Origin: an uncultured Lachnospiraceae bacterium
GTDB taxonomy: Bacteria; Bacillota; Clostridia; Lachnospirales; Lachnospiraceae
Direction: 5' to 3'
DNA: 64,000 bases
Assembly: GCA_947652735.1 (NCBI GenBank)
Contig: CANTEG010000004.1
Span: 62,001 to 126,000, forward strand
A program made the translations under genes and the position numbers. Every line of letters starts with the position of its first letter. The first letter of the stretch is position 1. The notes beneath the pieces were generated by a model. The model was not told the origin of the DNA. It did no database searches and saw nothing but the letters and a program-made list of their open reading frames with translations. Positions 28,259 to 37,631 of this stretch are shown one piece after another.

Positions 28259-29278
28259 TTAAAACTGATTTAAAAATCTTACATCGTTCTCATACAGAAG
28301 ACGCATGTCGTCTATCTCATATTTAAGTAATGTCACTCTCTCAAGACCGATTCCAAATGCAAAGCCTGAATAAATCTCAGGGTCTATTCCACACATCTCA
28401 AGCACATGTGGATGAACCATTCCACATCCGAGAATTTCTATCCATCCGCTTCCCTTACATACACGACAGCCCTTACCTCCACACTTAAAGCAGGTTATGT
28501 CAACCTCTGCCGATGGCTCTGTAAATGGGAAGTGATGTGGTCTGAATTTTGTCTTTGTATTTTCACCAAAGAACTCTTTTGCAAACTGGTCAAGGGTTCC
28601 CTTTAAGTCAGACATGGTAATGTTTTTATCTATTACAAGCCCTTCCATCTGATGGAACGATGGTGAATGTGTTGCATCCACCTCATCAGAACGGAACACC
28701 CTGCCTGGTGAAATTATCCTTATCGGAAGCTTTCCCTGCTCCATAATTCTCGCCTGAACCGGTGATGTCTGGGTTCTTAACAGAATATCCTTTGTTATAT
28801 AAAATGTATCCTGCTCATCCTTTGCAGGGTGATTTGCAGGTATATTCAAAAGCTCAAAGTTATACTTGTCGTACTCTATCTCCGGACCCTCAACAACCTC
28901 ATAGCCCATACCGATAAACACCCTCTCCAAATCTTCAATCGCTATCTGATTCGGATGTCTGTGTCCCTGAATCTTCTTCACGCCTGGAAGTGTTACGTCA
29001 ATCGTTTCACGCTTCATCTTCTCGGCTCTCACTGCATTGTTAATGTTCTTAAGCTTTTCCTCAAGCTTGCTTTCTATGCTTTGTCTTGCCTCGTTCACAA
29101 GCTGTCCCACCTTTGGTCTGTCCTCAGGTGCAACGTCCTTCATACCCTTAAGAACCTGCGTGAGTTCTCCCTTTTTGCCAAGTATTGACACCTTAATTTC
29201 ATTAATCATATTTGCATCCTGCGCCGACTCAATTTTTGCAAGTGTCGCCTCTTTGATGCTTTGCAGCTTTTCTTTCAT
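28259..29278 (-). CDS. pheS: Phenylalanyl-tRNA synthetase alpha subunit
   Basis: The 339-aa catalytic chain of PheRS, a class II synthetase. It has an N-terminal coiled coil (about residues 1-85) and motif 1 around HPNQIAIEDLERVF. Motif 2 is RIISPGRVFRSDEVDATHSPSFHQMEGLVID and motif 3 is GFAFGIGLERVTLLKYEIDDMR. A four-Cys stretch (CFKCGGKGCRVC) at about residues 255-266 resembles a small zinc knuckle, as in many Firmicute PheS. Expression is set by the T-box at 29305-29555. Confidence 0.96.
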   Translation of the reverse strand: MKEKLQSIKEATLAKIESAQDANMINEIKVSILGKKGELTQVLKGMKDVAPEDRPKVGQLVNEARQSIESKLEEKLKNINNAVRAEKMKRETIDVTLPGVKKIQGHRHPNQIAIEDLERVFIGMGYEVVEGPEIEYDKYNFELLNIPANHPAKDEQDTFYITKDILLRTQTSPVQARIMEQGKLPIRIISPGRVFRSDEVDATHSPSFHQMEGLVIDKNITMSDLKGTLDQFAKEFFGENTKTKFRPHHFPFTEPSAEVDITCFKCGGKGCRVCKGSGWIEILGCGMVHPHVLEMCGIDPEIYSGFAFGIGLERVTLLKYEIDDMRLLYENDVRFLNQF

Positions 29279-29304
29279 TATCTTTCCTCCTACTTAAAAA
29301 CAAT

Positions 29305-29555
29305 AAAAAAATCCCTTATAAAATAAGGGACGAATATAATCCGCGGTACCACCCGATTTCAGTCTTTACAGACTGCTCTTTGCAATGTGTAACGTACATA
29401 AAACGATGCGCCCTACTTATAATTCAAGCACATAGCTCCGGTGTGAAAATGAGATTCCCACTAATCCAAGAAAGGCTTCCAGCCCATGACCTTTCATCTC
29501 TGTTGGCATATGATAAATCCTTGTTGCACCATCATCGCTTCTAATTATTCACATA
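29305..29555 (-). promoter_or_regulatory. T-box leader, tRNA-Phe responsive, controlling pheST-queA
   Basis: The minus strand carries the T-box sequence GGGTGGTACCGCGG (29341-29354), which pairs with the uncharged tRNA acceptor end. An intrinsic terminator follows: stem TCCCTTAT/ATAAGGGA at 29312-29330 with a T-run at 29305-29311. Upstream sequence folds into the stem I region. A candidate specifier TTC (Phe) lies at 29445-29447, directly followed by ACACC. Uncharged tRNA-Phe would stabilise the antiterminator and raise pheST. The specifier assignment is inference supported by the downstream gene. Confidence 0.92.
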
Positions 29556-29560
29556 ATGGT

Positions 29561-29588
29561 ATTCTAGCACAATGTTTTTATGTGTCAA
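29561..29588 (-). promoter_or_regulatory. Promoter of the pheST T-box operon
   Basis: Minus strand: consensus TTGACA, 16-bp spacer, TGCTAGAAT extended -10. It starts transcription just before the T-box stem I. Confidence 0.8.
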
Positions 29589-29601
29589 GTAATTTTTAAC
29601 C

Positions 29602-30510
29602 TTATACCCCATATTTATTTACATCCTTAATGTATTCTATGACAATATCTGTAATCTCCTCATTTGCAAAATCAACCTCATAATATATTTTATCGGGATT
29701 GGCCATTGTCAGTCTGAAAACCTCTCTCTTTTTGCCAATTCCCTTTTTCTTTTCAACCATATCTTTCGATAAGTATTTAATGGCATCCAGCCTCACCACA
29801 TCAGTTTTTGTGAGATAGCTTACTACCATGTACTCCATCGTAATATAAATATTTTTCGATTTATATATCAGGCTGTTTCTCAATTGGTTATTCAATTCAG
29901 CAATAACCGCCTTTGGCGTGCCATATGCCGAAAGCTGCCTTGACTGCGGATGCATGGCTGGATTTGCCCACACACACATTGTATAACCGAGAATAATTGC
30001 ACAAATGATAATAGGTGTAAGAAACAACAAATAGACCATAAAAATAAACAGGTACGGATAATCCAACTCACTTATAATGTACTCACTTGTATAATTTTTA
30101 AACAAATCATCGGAAAGCCCCGCTTCAACTGAGAGCTGATTTATAATATAGTCCGCAGACACATTATCCCTTACAATTGTCCCTTTTACCCTTTTGCCAA
30201 TTGACGCTTCAGGTTTATCCGTCCTCAAAAGAAAGAACACAAGGTTTCCGTCTGCCATATAATAGTAATAGGCTCCCTTGAGCTTGCCATCCACATAATA
30301 GTCAAGCCCTGTATACCTAAGATTATCAACCTGATATGTGACATTTCCCGTATGATTTTTATATAATGCAGAAAGTGTTTCATTCAGATTAACGGCATTA
30401 TCGATATTTTGACTGCTGATTCTCTCCAAAATCGGATATCTTAAAAACATAAAAACAAGCACAACAAAAACAGCTAAAGCCGGTATAGCAACAGCAAGCG
30501 TGTTTTTCAT
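29602..30510 (-). CDS. Membrane protein of unknown function, two helices
   Basis: A protein of about 302 aa with hydrophobic segments at roughly residues 6-25 and 150-180. The segment between them appears to lie on one side of the membrane, and a soluble C-terminal region of about 120 aa follows (AVIAELNNQLRNSLIYKSKNIYIT). No family is recognised. The strong promoter at 30575-30603 places the transcription start downstream of earlier in-frame start-like codons, so I start at the ATG at 30510, where only a weak site (GAAAG) exists. The start is the least certain part. Confidence 0.55.
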   Translation of the reverse strand: MKNTLAVAIPALAVFVVLVFMFLRYPILERISSQNIDNAVNLNETLSALYKNHTGNVTYQVDNLRYTGLDYYVDGKLKGAYYYYMADGNLVFFLLRTDKPEASIGKRVKGTIVRDNVSADYIINQLSVEAGLSDDLFKNYTSEYIISELDYPYLFIFMVYLLFLTPIIICAIILGYTMCVWANPAMHPQSRQLSAYGTPKAVIAELNNQLRNSLIYKSKNIYITMEYMVVSYLTKTDVVRLDAIKYLSKDMVEKKKGIGKKREVFRLTMANPDKIYYEVDFANEEITDIVIEYIKDVNKYGV

Positions 30511-30574
30511 TATGAGACTTTCAAATCTTTTTCTTGTCAATACAAATATCCTCACATCAACGCATACTTTATTT

Positions 30575-30603
30575 ATTATACCTCTTTTTTTCAATAGTCT
30601 CAA
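30575..30603 (-). promoter_or_regulatory. Promoter of the 302-aa membrane protein gene
   Basis: Minus strand: TTGAGA, 17-bp spacer, TATAAT, near consensus. It implies a leader of about 60 nt. Confidence 0.75.
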
Positions 30604-30682
30604 TTAATTTTCACAAAAACATTTTTAACAACTTGAAAGAGAATGAATAGTATAAAGCATAAGAAAAATTTGGAGGTATGCC

Positions 30683-30919
30683 ATGAGCGATTTATCAGCA
30701 ACTCAGTGTGGTTGTGGCTGCGGAAATGTTTTCAGCGGAGGAAATAACTGTAGCTGCATATGGATTATTTTAATTATCTTATTCCTCGGAAATGGTAACA
30801 GCGGTAGCTTCTTCGGTGGAGACGGCTGTGGCTGCAATAGCTGTGAATGGATTTGGATTATACTCATCCTTCTTTTCTGCTGTGGCGGAAACGGCAACAG
30901 TTGTGGCTGTGGTTGCTAA
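30683..30919 (+). CDS. Cys/Gly-rich small protein with two hydrophobic cores ('chorion class high-cysteine HCB protein 13'-like)
   Basis: This 78-aa protein contains 17 or so Cys and many Gly/Asn. The pattern is duplicated: CGCGCGN, a Gly/Asn/Ser linker, then CSCIWIILIILF, and again CGCNSCEWIWIILILLFCC, ending CGCGC. Two very hydrophobic helices alternate with Cys-Gly segments. It resembles small proteins in Clostridia labelled after insect chorion high-cysteine proteins, known by that name only and without an assigned function. GGAGGT is at seven bases. Cross-linked assembly at the spore or cell surface is inference. Confidence 0.8.
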   Translation: MSDLSATQCGCGCGNVFSGGNNCSCIWIILIILFLGNGNSGSFFGGDGCGCNSCEWIWIILILLFCCGGNGNSCGCGC

Positions 30920-30963
30920 TATTTTGTAAGTAACATCTTATATATTACAACCAAAGGAAAGAA

Positions 30964-31003
30964 AAGGCTGTTGTTCCGCAAATGGGCATCAGCCTTATAT
31001 TTT
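30964..31003 (+). terminator. Possible terminator after the Cys-rich gene
   Basis: AAGGCTG pairs with CAGCCTT (30964-30970 with 30990-30996) across a partly paired loop, followed by ATATTTTAT. The T-run is weak, so partial read-through into the next gene is possible. Confidence 0.5.
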
Positions 31004-31050
31004 ATGCATATAATATTTAATAATAATCATAGTAAAACGGAGGATATTAT

Positions 31051-31485
31051 ATGAATCGTCCGATGCGTATTCACCCTCTCGACAAATTAATAAACGACGA
31101 TTCCCTTTTTCTCCTTGAAGCTATGGTTCCTTTTGTAGACTATCAATACAAGCTCCCTCTTATTTTTTACATAAAATACCGTGAGCTTACGATGATAATG
31201 CAAAGCCTAAATGACAGGGCATATATATCCGAGTGTGGTTTTGACTGCCACCCCACAAGCTCTGAAGAAATGCTTGGCAGTATATGCAGCATTCTTCCCG
31301 GCGATTACGCAAACACCTTTAAACAAATGAAACAGATGATGCAGATGATGGAAGTAATGAATTCCATGCCAAAACCGCCCCCTCCTCCCCATGAGGAAGA
31401 ACGTTTTACGGAACCATTTGAAGGCTCCAGCGGCTCACAAAATTTGTATGATAGTGTCATGTCAATATTAAATGAAAGGGAATAA
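31051..31485 (+). CDS. 144-aa protein of unknown function, partner of the Asn-rich protein
   Basis: I do not recognise a family. The N-terminal two thirds look globular and helical (LDKLINDDSLFLLEAMVPFVDYQYKLPLIFYIKYREL). A Met/Gln-rich helix (KQMKQMMQMMEVMNSM, about residues 91-106), a Pro run (KPPPPPH) and an acidic tail follow. CGGAGG precedes the ATG. The next gene starts two bases after its stop, so both are one transcript. The Met-rich helix plus polyproline arrangement suggests a protein-protein interaction or surface role, which is inference. Confidence 0.65.
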   Translation: MNRPMRIHPLDKLINDDSLFLLEAMVPFVDYQYKLPLIFYIKYRELTMIMQSLNDRAYISECGFDCHPTSSEEMLGSICSILPGDYANTFKQMKQMMQMMEVMNSMPKPPPPPHEEERFTEPFEGSSGSQNLYDSVMSILNERE

Positions 31486-31487
31486 AC

Positions 31488-31970
31488 ATGTATAACAGAT
31501 ATAACAATAACGGATATAGCGGCAATAACAACAGATACAACGGTAACTCTAACAACAATAATGGTAACAACGGATATAGCAACAATAATAACGGATATGC
31601 TAATGCTGTTAATAACAGATATAACGATAATAATGGGTACAACAATAATGGCAACAACGGATATAACGGCAATTCTAATAACAGCAATAACGGTAACAAC
31701 AACTCCGGTTCCTTTGAAAACAATCCTAAGCTGAGAAATATAGACCCACTGAAAATAAAAATCATAATGGAGATAAAGGAGCAAAGTAAACACAAATCAA
31801 TGGAGGAGCTTCTGCCTGAAATTATGAAAATAAACCAGGAATTAAACCGCCGCCAAATGAGCTTCACGAAAAATGAAAGCGAACTCCTGCTAGATGCCAT
31901 AGAGGAGTCGCTTTCACCTGCCGAACGACAAAAGTTTCAAATGATTAAATCGTTCATGTCTATTTCATAA
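31488..31970 (+). CDS. Asn-rich low-complexity protein with C-terminal helical domain, 160 aa
   Basis: Residues 1-75 are almost pure Asn, Gly, Tyr and Ser (units like [15 protein letters not shown]), a prion-like or adhesive low-complexity arm. Residues 80-160 form a compact helical domain ([52 protein letters not shown]). No signal peptide is visible. It is translationally linked to the 144-aa gene. Its stop overlaps converging leuS by 11 bp. The combination with a Cys/Gly-rich hydrophobic protein next door is unusual. Function unknown. Confidence 0.7.
   Translation: MYNRYNNNGYSGNNNRYNGNSNNNNGNNGYSNNNNGYANAVNNRYNDNNGYNNNGNNGYNGNSNNSNNGNNNSGSFENNPKLRNIDPLKIKIIMEIKEQSKHKSMEELLPEIMKINQELNRRQMSFTKNESELLLDAIEESLSPAERQKFQMIKSFMSIS
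31494..31710 (+). repeat. Degenerate tandem repeat of AAC/AAT-GGN-TAT codons
   Basis: The Asn-rich arm is encoded by irregular units such as AACAACGGATATA and GGTAACAACGG. These could slip during replication, so length may vary between strains. Confidence 0.6.
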
Positions 31971-34386
31971 CTATATTTACTATCTTGCCCGGAACATATA
32001 TTTCTTTTATGACGTTGCCTGTAAGTCTGTCTCCCAAGGCTTCCTTTGCACTTGCAATTACAGTGTCCTTATCGTCATTCACTGAAATATTAATTGTTAC
32101 CCTTGTCTTGCCGTTTATCTGAACGGCAATTTCTTTTTCATCATCCTTCATGGCTGACTCATCATAGGTCGGCCATGCCTGATGGAATACGGAATCCTCA
32201 CCGCCAAGCATCTCCCAAAGTTCCTCGCCCATGTGAGGTGCAAACGGAGCAATCAAAAGAACCATGGTTTTCAGTGTCTCCCTATCAACACCGCCTGCCT
32301 TTGTCAACTCCATAAACTTGTTGTTGTATTCCATAAATCCCGAAATAACAGTATTTAAATTAAACTGTTCAAGTCTCTGTGTAATATCAAATACAAGCTT
32401 GTTCCGAAGCTTGACAAGCTCTTTTGTCTCAGGTGCATTTTTGTCAAGGTTGGATGTAAACATTGTATAAAAACGGTTTATAAATCTGTATATACCCTCC
32501 ATACCGCTGTCATCCCATATAGAGTCAAGCTCAGGAGGCCCGATAAACAGCTCATACATTCTTAATGTGTCACAACCATAATCACGCACTATGTCATCCG
32601 GTGATACAATGTTGCCAAGTGACTTGCTCATTTTTGTGGCAGCGCCTGTAACCTTATCCCTGCCGCAAACCATACCCTGATTAAACAGTCTCTTAAATGG
32701 CTCCTCAAAGTCAACAACTCCGATATCATAAAGGAACTTTGTATAAAATCTTGAGTATAACAGGTGAAGCACAGCATGCTCCACACCACCGATATACATA
32801 TCGACAGGAAGATACTTATCTGCCTTTTCCCTGCTTACAAGCTCGTCCTTGTTTTTGCTGTCAACATATCGCAGGAAATACCATGATGAACCTGCCCACT
32901 GAGGCATTGTATTTGTCTCTCTCTTTGCAGGCTTTCCACAGCATGGACAGGTTGTATTTACCCACTCCGTTATATCTGCAAGCGGTGACTCTCCCGTTCC
33001 TGTAGGCTGATATGACTCCACATCAGGAAGAAGAAGCGGAAGCTCACTTTCAGGTACAGGCACAGCACCACAGTCAGGACAGTGAACGATTGGAATCGGC
33101 TCACCCCAATATCTCTGACGTGAAAATACCCAGTCACGCAGCTTGTAGTTAACGGTTTTCTTTCCGTAACCCATCTCCTCTATCATGGCAGGAGCTTCCT
33201 TTTTAAGAGCGGAAGATTCCATGCCATTCCAGTCGCCTGAATTTATTACAATGCCCGATGCATCCGTATATGCCTCTGTCATATTTTCAATTTCCTTACC
33301 GTCCTTGGCGATAACCTGAACGATAGGCAGATTAAATTTCTTTGCAAATTCAAAGTCCCTGTCATCATGTGCAGGTACACACATAATTGCTCCCGTACCA
33401 TAGTCAGCAAGAACATAATCCGAAAGCCATATCGGAATATTTTTTCCATTTAAAGGATTTACGGCATAGCTTCCCGTAAACACACCTGTTTTTTCCTTAT
33501 CCTGCATACGGTCAACATTTGATTTCATGGAAGCATCATAAATATATTTGTCCACTGCCTCCTTTGTCTCATCCGTTGAAAGCTTTGCTGCAAGCTCATG
33601 CTCAGGTGCAAGCACCATAAATGTTGCGCCGTACAGGGTATCCGGCCTGGTCGTATATATGGTGATGGACTCATCCATTCCGTCAACTTTGAAATCAACC
33701 TCTGCACCGTAGGACTTTCCAATCCATTCGCTCTGCATTTTTTTAACTTTTTCCGGCCAGTCAAGACCCTCAAGGTCAGCCAAAAGTCTTTCCGCATATG
33801 CAGTTATTTTAAGCATCCACTGACGGAGGTTTTTCTTTGTAACGTCAGCTCCACATCGCTCACATTTGCCGTTTACAACCTCCTCGTTAGCAAGTCCTGT
33901 CTTACATGACGGACACCAGTTAATCGGCATCTGCTTTTCATATGCAAGTCCTTTTTTGAACATCTGTACAAATATCCACTGTGTCCACTTATAATATTCC
34001 GGGTCGGTAGTATTTACCTCCATATCCCAATCATAAATAGCTGCTATCTCATTAATCTGTTTCTTGATATTTGCCACATTGGCTGCTGTAGATATACTTG
34101 GATGTACACCATTTTTTATCGCATAATTTTCAGCGGGAAGCCCAAATGCATCCCAACCCATCGGATGTATTACATAATGTCCCTGCATCAGCTTATATCT
34201 GCTCCATACATCCGATATCACATACCCTCTCCAATGTCCTACATGAAGACCGTTTCCTGACGGATACGGAAACATATCAAGACAATAATATTTCGGTTTT
34301 TTCCCATCATTTACATTAATGGGATTTTCCTCCCACTTTTTACGCCATTTCCCCTCAATCAGCTTATGATTATATCCACTAGCCAT
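31960..34386 (-). CDS. leuS: Leucyl-tRNA synthetase
   Basis: An 808-aa class Ia enzyme. The HIGH motif is [15 protein letters not shown], the zinc-like Cys sets are CPSCKTG...CERCG and CPDCG...CPCCG, the CP1 editing domain has [19 protein letters not shown], and the KMSKS loop is [11 protein letters not shown]. The length matches Firmicute LeuRS. GGAGG lies 12-16 bases before the ATG. It ends a group with DUF4250, the CbiET-like protein and the AI-2E transporter, all closely spaced; leuS itself is 57 nt after DUF4250 with no clear T-box or promoter. Confidence 0.96.
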   Translation of the reverse strand: MASGYNHKLIEGKWRKKWEENPINVNDGKKPKYYCLDMFPYPSGNGLHVGHWRGYVISDVWSRYKLMQGHYVIHPMGWDAFGLPAENYAIKNGVHPSISTAANVANIKKQINEIAAIYDWDMEVNTTDPEYYKWTQWIFVQMFKKGLAYEKQMPINWCPSCKTGLANEEVVNGKCERCGADVTKKNLRQWMLKITAYAERLLADLEGLDWPEKVKKMQSEWIGKSYGAEVDFKVDGMDESITIYTTRPDTLYGATFMVLAPEHELAAKLSTDETKEAVDKYIYDASMKSNVDRMQDKEKTGVFTGSYAVNPLNGKNIPIWLSDYVLADYGTGAIMCVPAHDDRDFEFAKKFNLPIVQVIAKDGKEIENMTEAYTDASGIVINSGDWNGMESSALKKEAPAMIEEMGYGKKTVNYKLRDWVFSRQRYWGEPIPIVHCPDCGAVPVPESELPLLLPDVESYQPTGTGESPLADITEWVNTTCPCCGKPAKRETNTMPQWAGSSWYFLRYVDSKNKDELVSREKADKYLPVDMYIGGVEHAVLHLLYSRFYTKFLYDIGVVDFEEPFKRLFNQGMVCGRDKVTGAATKMSKSLGNIVSPDDIVRDYGCDTLRMYELFIGPPELDSIWDDSGMEGIYRFINRFYTMFTSNLDKNAPETKELVKLRNKLVFDITQRLEQFNLNTVISGFMEYNNKFMELTKAGGVDRETLKTMVLLIAPFAPHMGEELWEMLGGEDSVFHQAWPTYDESAMKDDEKEIAVQINGKTRVTINISVNDDKDTVIASAKEALGDRLTGNVIKEIYVPGKIVNIVMK

Positions 34387-34443
34387 GCTTTTCTTTTCCT
34401 CCAGTCAGCATATAATTTAAAAATGTATTTTTCATGTAAGATT

Positions 34444-34629
34444 CTATACGAACCTCTTTAACTCCTCATTGTAAGTATATCCTATTTTGTCAAGCTTTTC
34501 CTCAAGCCTTACCCTGTCAGCTTCAAACTGTGCACAAAGGTCGTCCAGACTTATGTTATCGTCCCTCATTCTTGTGTTTACAAAGCTTAACAGCATCATT
34601 GCATCATTCGGCAATTCCCCTATCGCCAT
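34444..34629 (-). CDS. DUF4250-family small protein
   Basis: A 61-aa protein (PNDAMMLLSFVNTRMRDDNISLDDLCAQF, DKIGYTYNEELKRF) that matches my memory of DUF4250, a short helical family found mainly in Clostridia and Bacteroidetes with no known function. It starts at the base next to the stop of the CbiET-like gene (34630), so the two are translationally coupled. It is soluble and without metal ligands. Confidence 0.8.
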   Translation of the reverse strand: MAIGELPNDAMMLLSFVNTRMRDDNISLDDLCAQFEADRVRLEEKLDKIGYTYNEELKRFV

Positions 34630-35532
34630 CTATACCACCTCGCCTGTTATAAGCCACGGTGAAGGCTGTGCCACAAACACACTGTTTTTGTCCGTCTTTG
34701 AAACCGATATCTGGATAACCTCCATATTGCTTATTCCGTACTTTTCAAACAGCCCCTTAATACCTGATAAAATATCAAGTTCGAGCGTATATATTACAAA
34801 CTGCATCTTAGGGTTTTTCTTTAACAGTCTCGCAATATCTTCCTCAAGATGCTTATTTGCAACTATAAATGACAGCCTGGGAACAGGGATACTGTCCATT
34901 GATTCTTTATCCAAATCAGGGATAATTGTTACATTGTGGACGCCAAATTGCCGCACATTATCCTCCATTGTCTCCTTTGCCCCATTGTCATTTTCCACAC
35001 AGATAATTGTTCCGTCACCTGCCACAAATGCGGCTTCTATTGCAATACTTTCCGCATCTACAAGACATATGGTATCCTGAGAGTCAACACCGAGAAGGCT
35101 CATGATAACAGCTCTTATCTCATTACCCACATACTTGATAGGTCCCTTTGAGAACATGTCATTTCTCATTCCTATCCTATAGGACTCTCTCGTATTTTCA
35201 TTTAAAATGAATATTACAGTCGGTGCGGTTATCTTTCTGTTTATAACCTCTTTAATCTTAACATGTCTTACCTGTCCTTCTTCCTTTATTCCGACCCCGT
35301 ACCACATGTCGTACTCTCCAAAGCCAGCCTCCCAAAATTCATAAAATAAATCCTCATGCATTTCATCTGCAAATATAATGATTCTCTTGTGTGTTTCAAC
35401 AAGGGGGATAACATTTTTTATCTTTCCACAAATGTCCAAAAGTTTTATCTTTTCAGGACTAACCTCCATCATTCTTGAAAAATACCCCATCCAATCAAGT
35501 ATCTGTCCGGTTGTGTAGCTTCCTTTTGCCAT
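34630..35532 (-). CDS. Degenerate CbiE/CbiT (precorrin methyltransferase)-like protein
   Basis: A 300-aa protein whose second half (VGNEIRAVIMSLLGV, SIAIEAAFVAGDGTIICVE, MEDNVRQFGVHNVTIIPDL) follows the CbiT methyltransferase fold. The first half contains KITAPTVIFILNENTRES, like the end of CbiE. The SAM loop that should read like DIGAGTGS is LVDAESIA, so the Gly-rich contact is lost and catalysis is doubtful. No other cobalamin genes are near. It is probably a repurposed paralogue. Upstream lies the AI-2E transporter gene (two bases), downstream DUF4250. Confidence 0.6.
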   Translation of the reverse strand: MAKGSYTTGQILDWMGYFSRMMEVSPEKIKLLDICGKIKNVIPLVETHKRIIIFADEMHEDLFYEFWEAGFGEYDMWYGVGIKEEGQVRHVKIKEVINRKITAPTVIFILNENTRESYRIGMRNDMFSKGPIKYVGNEIRAVIMSLLGVDSQDTICLVDAESIAIEAAFVAGDGTIICVENDNGAKETMEDNVRQFGVHNVTIIPDLDKESMDSIPVPRLSFIVANKHLEEDIARLLKKNPKMQFVIYTLELDILSGIKGLFEKYGISNMEVIQISVSKTDKNSVFVAQPSPWLITGEVV

Positions 35533-35534
35533 AT

Positions 35535-36908
35535 CTACTCCTCCTCTTTTTTGTCATTTGCTTCATCTTGGTCAACTATATCTTCTTTTGCTTCATTCCT
35601 CTTTGCCTTTATTCTTTGAAAGAAATTTTTCTTCTTGTTTTTAATCGGCCTTCTTCCATAAAGCTTCTCCGCATACTTTGGCTCTCCTGTTTCATCGTCG
35701 AAACCTGTCAGCCTGAAATAATCTTCTGTCTTAGAAGACAACGCCTTTGCCCGAAGCCCGTCCCGAAGCTGAACAGCAAAAAATGCGTAAATACATGCAA
35801 ACACGGGAACTCCAAGTATCATGCCCGTAACGCCGAATAAATCTCCTCCGACAAGAATAGCGATAAGAACCCATATACCCGATATACCTGTTGAATCTCC
35901 AAGTATAAGCGGTCCGAGAATATTTCCATCGAACTGTTGCAGTACAAGTATGAAAATGATAAAAATAACAAACATAATCGGTGCATCCATAAGTGCAAGC
36001 AGCGCACCCGGTATGGCTCCTATGAACGGTCCAAAGAACGGAATAATATTGGTGCATCCGACGATAACACTTATGAGTACGGCATACTCCATATCAATCA
36101 CACTGGTGAATACAAAGCATATAATTCCAATTATGATGGAATCAAGTATTTTTCCGTTTATAAATCCTCCAAAAACTGAATTGATATAGGAACAACCCTC
36201 CAAAATCTTATTGCCTGTCTTCTTGGAGAAGATACAGTATACTATCTTTTTGCCCTGTGCAAGAAGAACATCCTTGCTGCCAAGCAGGTATACCGTTACA
36301 ATTAGTCCTACAAAGAAATTCAAAACTGCCTTTACACCAACCATAACTCCTGATGAGATTTGGAGTACGATGGTATCAATGTTCGGCATGATTTTATCTT
36401 CCACAATTGTCATTACATTGTTCTCAATGTAGTTTATAATTTCTGAAAATCTTCCCTCAAGCATCTCATTTTTGGCAAACATTTTCTCAACCCATGCCTG
36501 TGCATTATCAAGATATCCCGGCATATTATCAACCAATACCTTAAGGCTGTCATATATTCTTGGTATTACCATCCATAAAAATCCTGCTATAATTCCAATA
36601 AATACCAAAAGGGTAATGATAAGGGACGGAACCTTTGTTTTGTGGTATAAAACGTTATATTCCTTGTCCTTCCATATCTTTGAGAAAATATATGCCATGC
36701 CCCGCCTGATATAAATCATAATTGGATTTAATAAAAATGCGAATATGAAACCTATTATAATAGGTGTCAGTGCAGAAAATATTTTTCCCAAGATAATAAC
36801 CAGTGTTTTCCACTGTTTTAAAAGCTCACCGAATAAAATACATATGCAAATGGATACAGTAAATACCACGCCCACTCTTATGATATTTTTATTCCATTTT
36901 TTCCCCAT
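35535..36908 (-). CDS. AI-2E (YdiK/PerM-like) family membrane transporter
   Basis: A 457-aa protein with about eight membrane helices. A pair near residues 12-55, a long central soluble segment (about 90-190, including ENNVMTIVEDKIMPNIDTIV) and helices from about 190 to 355 are seen. The hallmark GCTNIIPFFGPFIGAIPGALLALM motif is present. The family includes exporters of autoinducer-2 and Na+/H+ antiporters, so the substrate cannot be told. The C-terminus is a long charged tail (KKNFFQRIKAKRNEAKED). AAGGAGG precedes the ATG. Confidence 0.88.
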   Translation of the reverse strand: MGKKWNKNIIRVGVVFTVSICICILFGELLKQWKTLVIILGKIFSALTPIIIGFIFAFLLNPIMIYIRRGMAYIFSKIWKDKEYNVLYHKTKVPSLIITLLVFIGIIAGFLWMVIPRIYDSLKVLVDNMPGYLDNAQAWVEKMFAKNEMLEGRFSEIINYIENNVMTIVEDKIMPNIDTIVLQISSGVMVGVKAVLNFFVGLIVTVYLLGSKDVLLAQGKKIVYCIFSKKTGNKILEGCSYINSVFGGFINGKILDSIIIGIICFVFTSVIDMEYAVLISVIVGCTNIIPFFGPFIGAIPGALLALMDAPIMFVIFIIFILVLQQFDGNILGPLILGDSTGISGIWVLIAILVGGDLFGVTGMILGVPVFACIYAFFAVQLRDGLRAKALSSKTEDYFRLTGFDDETGEPKYAEKLYGRRPIKNKKKNFFQRIKAKRNEAKEDIVDQDEANDKKEEE

Positions 36909-37013
36909 CCAGATTCCTCCTTATATCTGAAAGTAAATCATTACTCATATTTTTCTATATATCATACATCCAAAAATTATAGCAGATATTATTTCCTTTT
37001 TCTACCTGTAAAC

Positions 37014-37047
37014 TAAAAAAACCTGCTGTAATGTGGCAGGTTTTTTT
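37014..37047. terminator. Bidirectional terminator after carD
   Basis: AAAAAAACCTGC, 8-nt loop, GGCAGGTTTTTTT. It ends carD on the minus strand. No plus-strand gene ends here, so that direction is unused in the window. Confidence 0.85.
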
Positions 37048-37071
37048 CAGTGAACATCACCGACTTATTCT

Positions 37072-37566
37072 TTAGATACTTTCTAAAATAATTTCTTTTA
37101 TCTGTTCCTTATCGCTTCCTGTAGCAAGAGCCAGCTCAGAGTATAAATCCTCCTCCGCCATCTTAAGATATCTCTCATCGGTTGCGGTTATTTTCTTTCC
37201 GTTTTCCTCACGTTCCTTTTTTCTGATATGAAGTGTTTTTATTATCTGAATCCACTTCCTGCAATCTCCGCTTTTCATAACACTTTTGTAGCTGTCATCC
37301 CTCATCCGCTCATTTGGTATATCAAGAGGCTCTATGTCCTTAGATTCCTCAATAATCTGTTGGGCTTCTTCGTTACTAACTACTTTCCTAATCATTATCC
37401 TGTCATTATCTGCCGGGCAAAACAATTTACTGTTTCTCTCTTTTTCCGGAATTAAAACATAATACAATCTGCTATTATCTGCTCCTGAAATTTCCGGATG
37501 TGTAATATCGGCTACACGGCATATTCCGTTAATGCCATACACAATGTAATCTCCAATGTCAAACAT
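37072..37566 (-). CDS. CarD/CdnL-family transcriptional regulator
   Basis: A 164-aa protein. The N-terminal RNA-polymerase-interacting Tudor-like domain is FDIGDYIVYGINGICRVADITHPE with LYYVLIPEKERNSKLFCPAD. The rest is helical (KSVMKSGDCRKWIQIIKTLHIRKKEREENGK) with the typical basic DNA-contact helix. CarD-type proteins bind the beta subunit and stabilise open promoter complexes. Bacillus and Clostridia carry paralogues of various lengths. It is monocistronic, with a promoter at 37604-37631. Confidence 0.88.
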   Translation of the reverse strand: MFDIGDYIVYGINGICRVADITHPEISGADNSRLYYVLIPEKERNSKLFCPADNDRIMIRKVVSNEEAQQIIEESKDIEPLDIPNERMRDDSYKSVMKSGDCRKWIQIIKTLHIRKKEREENGKKITATDERYLKMAEEDLYSELALATGSDKEQIKEIILESI

Positions 37567-37603
37567 TTCTTCCTCCTTTTCCTAATTTACCTATAACTAC
37601 ACT

Positions 37604-37631
37604 ATTATATTATCAAATTTTTTTCGTTAAA
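37604..37631 (-). promoter_or_regulatory. Promoter of carD
   Basis: Minus strand: TTTAAC, 16-bp spacer, TATAAT, with about 32 nt to the ATG region. Confidence 0.6.

Noticed and set aside
29305-29560. Small peptide genes in the T-box leader
   Set aside because: The T-box sequence, terminator and specifier explain the region, and no ribosome site is present.
31494-31710. CRISPR-like array
   Set aside because: The repeats are in-frame Asn/Gly/Tyr codons with irregular length and no equal spacers.
31207-31900. Long minus-strand open frames opposite the Asn-rich and 144-aa genes
   Set aside because: They are mirror frames of the repetitive Asn codons (Leu/Pro/Ile runs), have no ribosome sites, and the plus-strand pair has clear ones.
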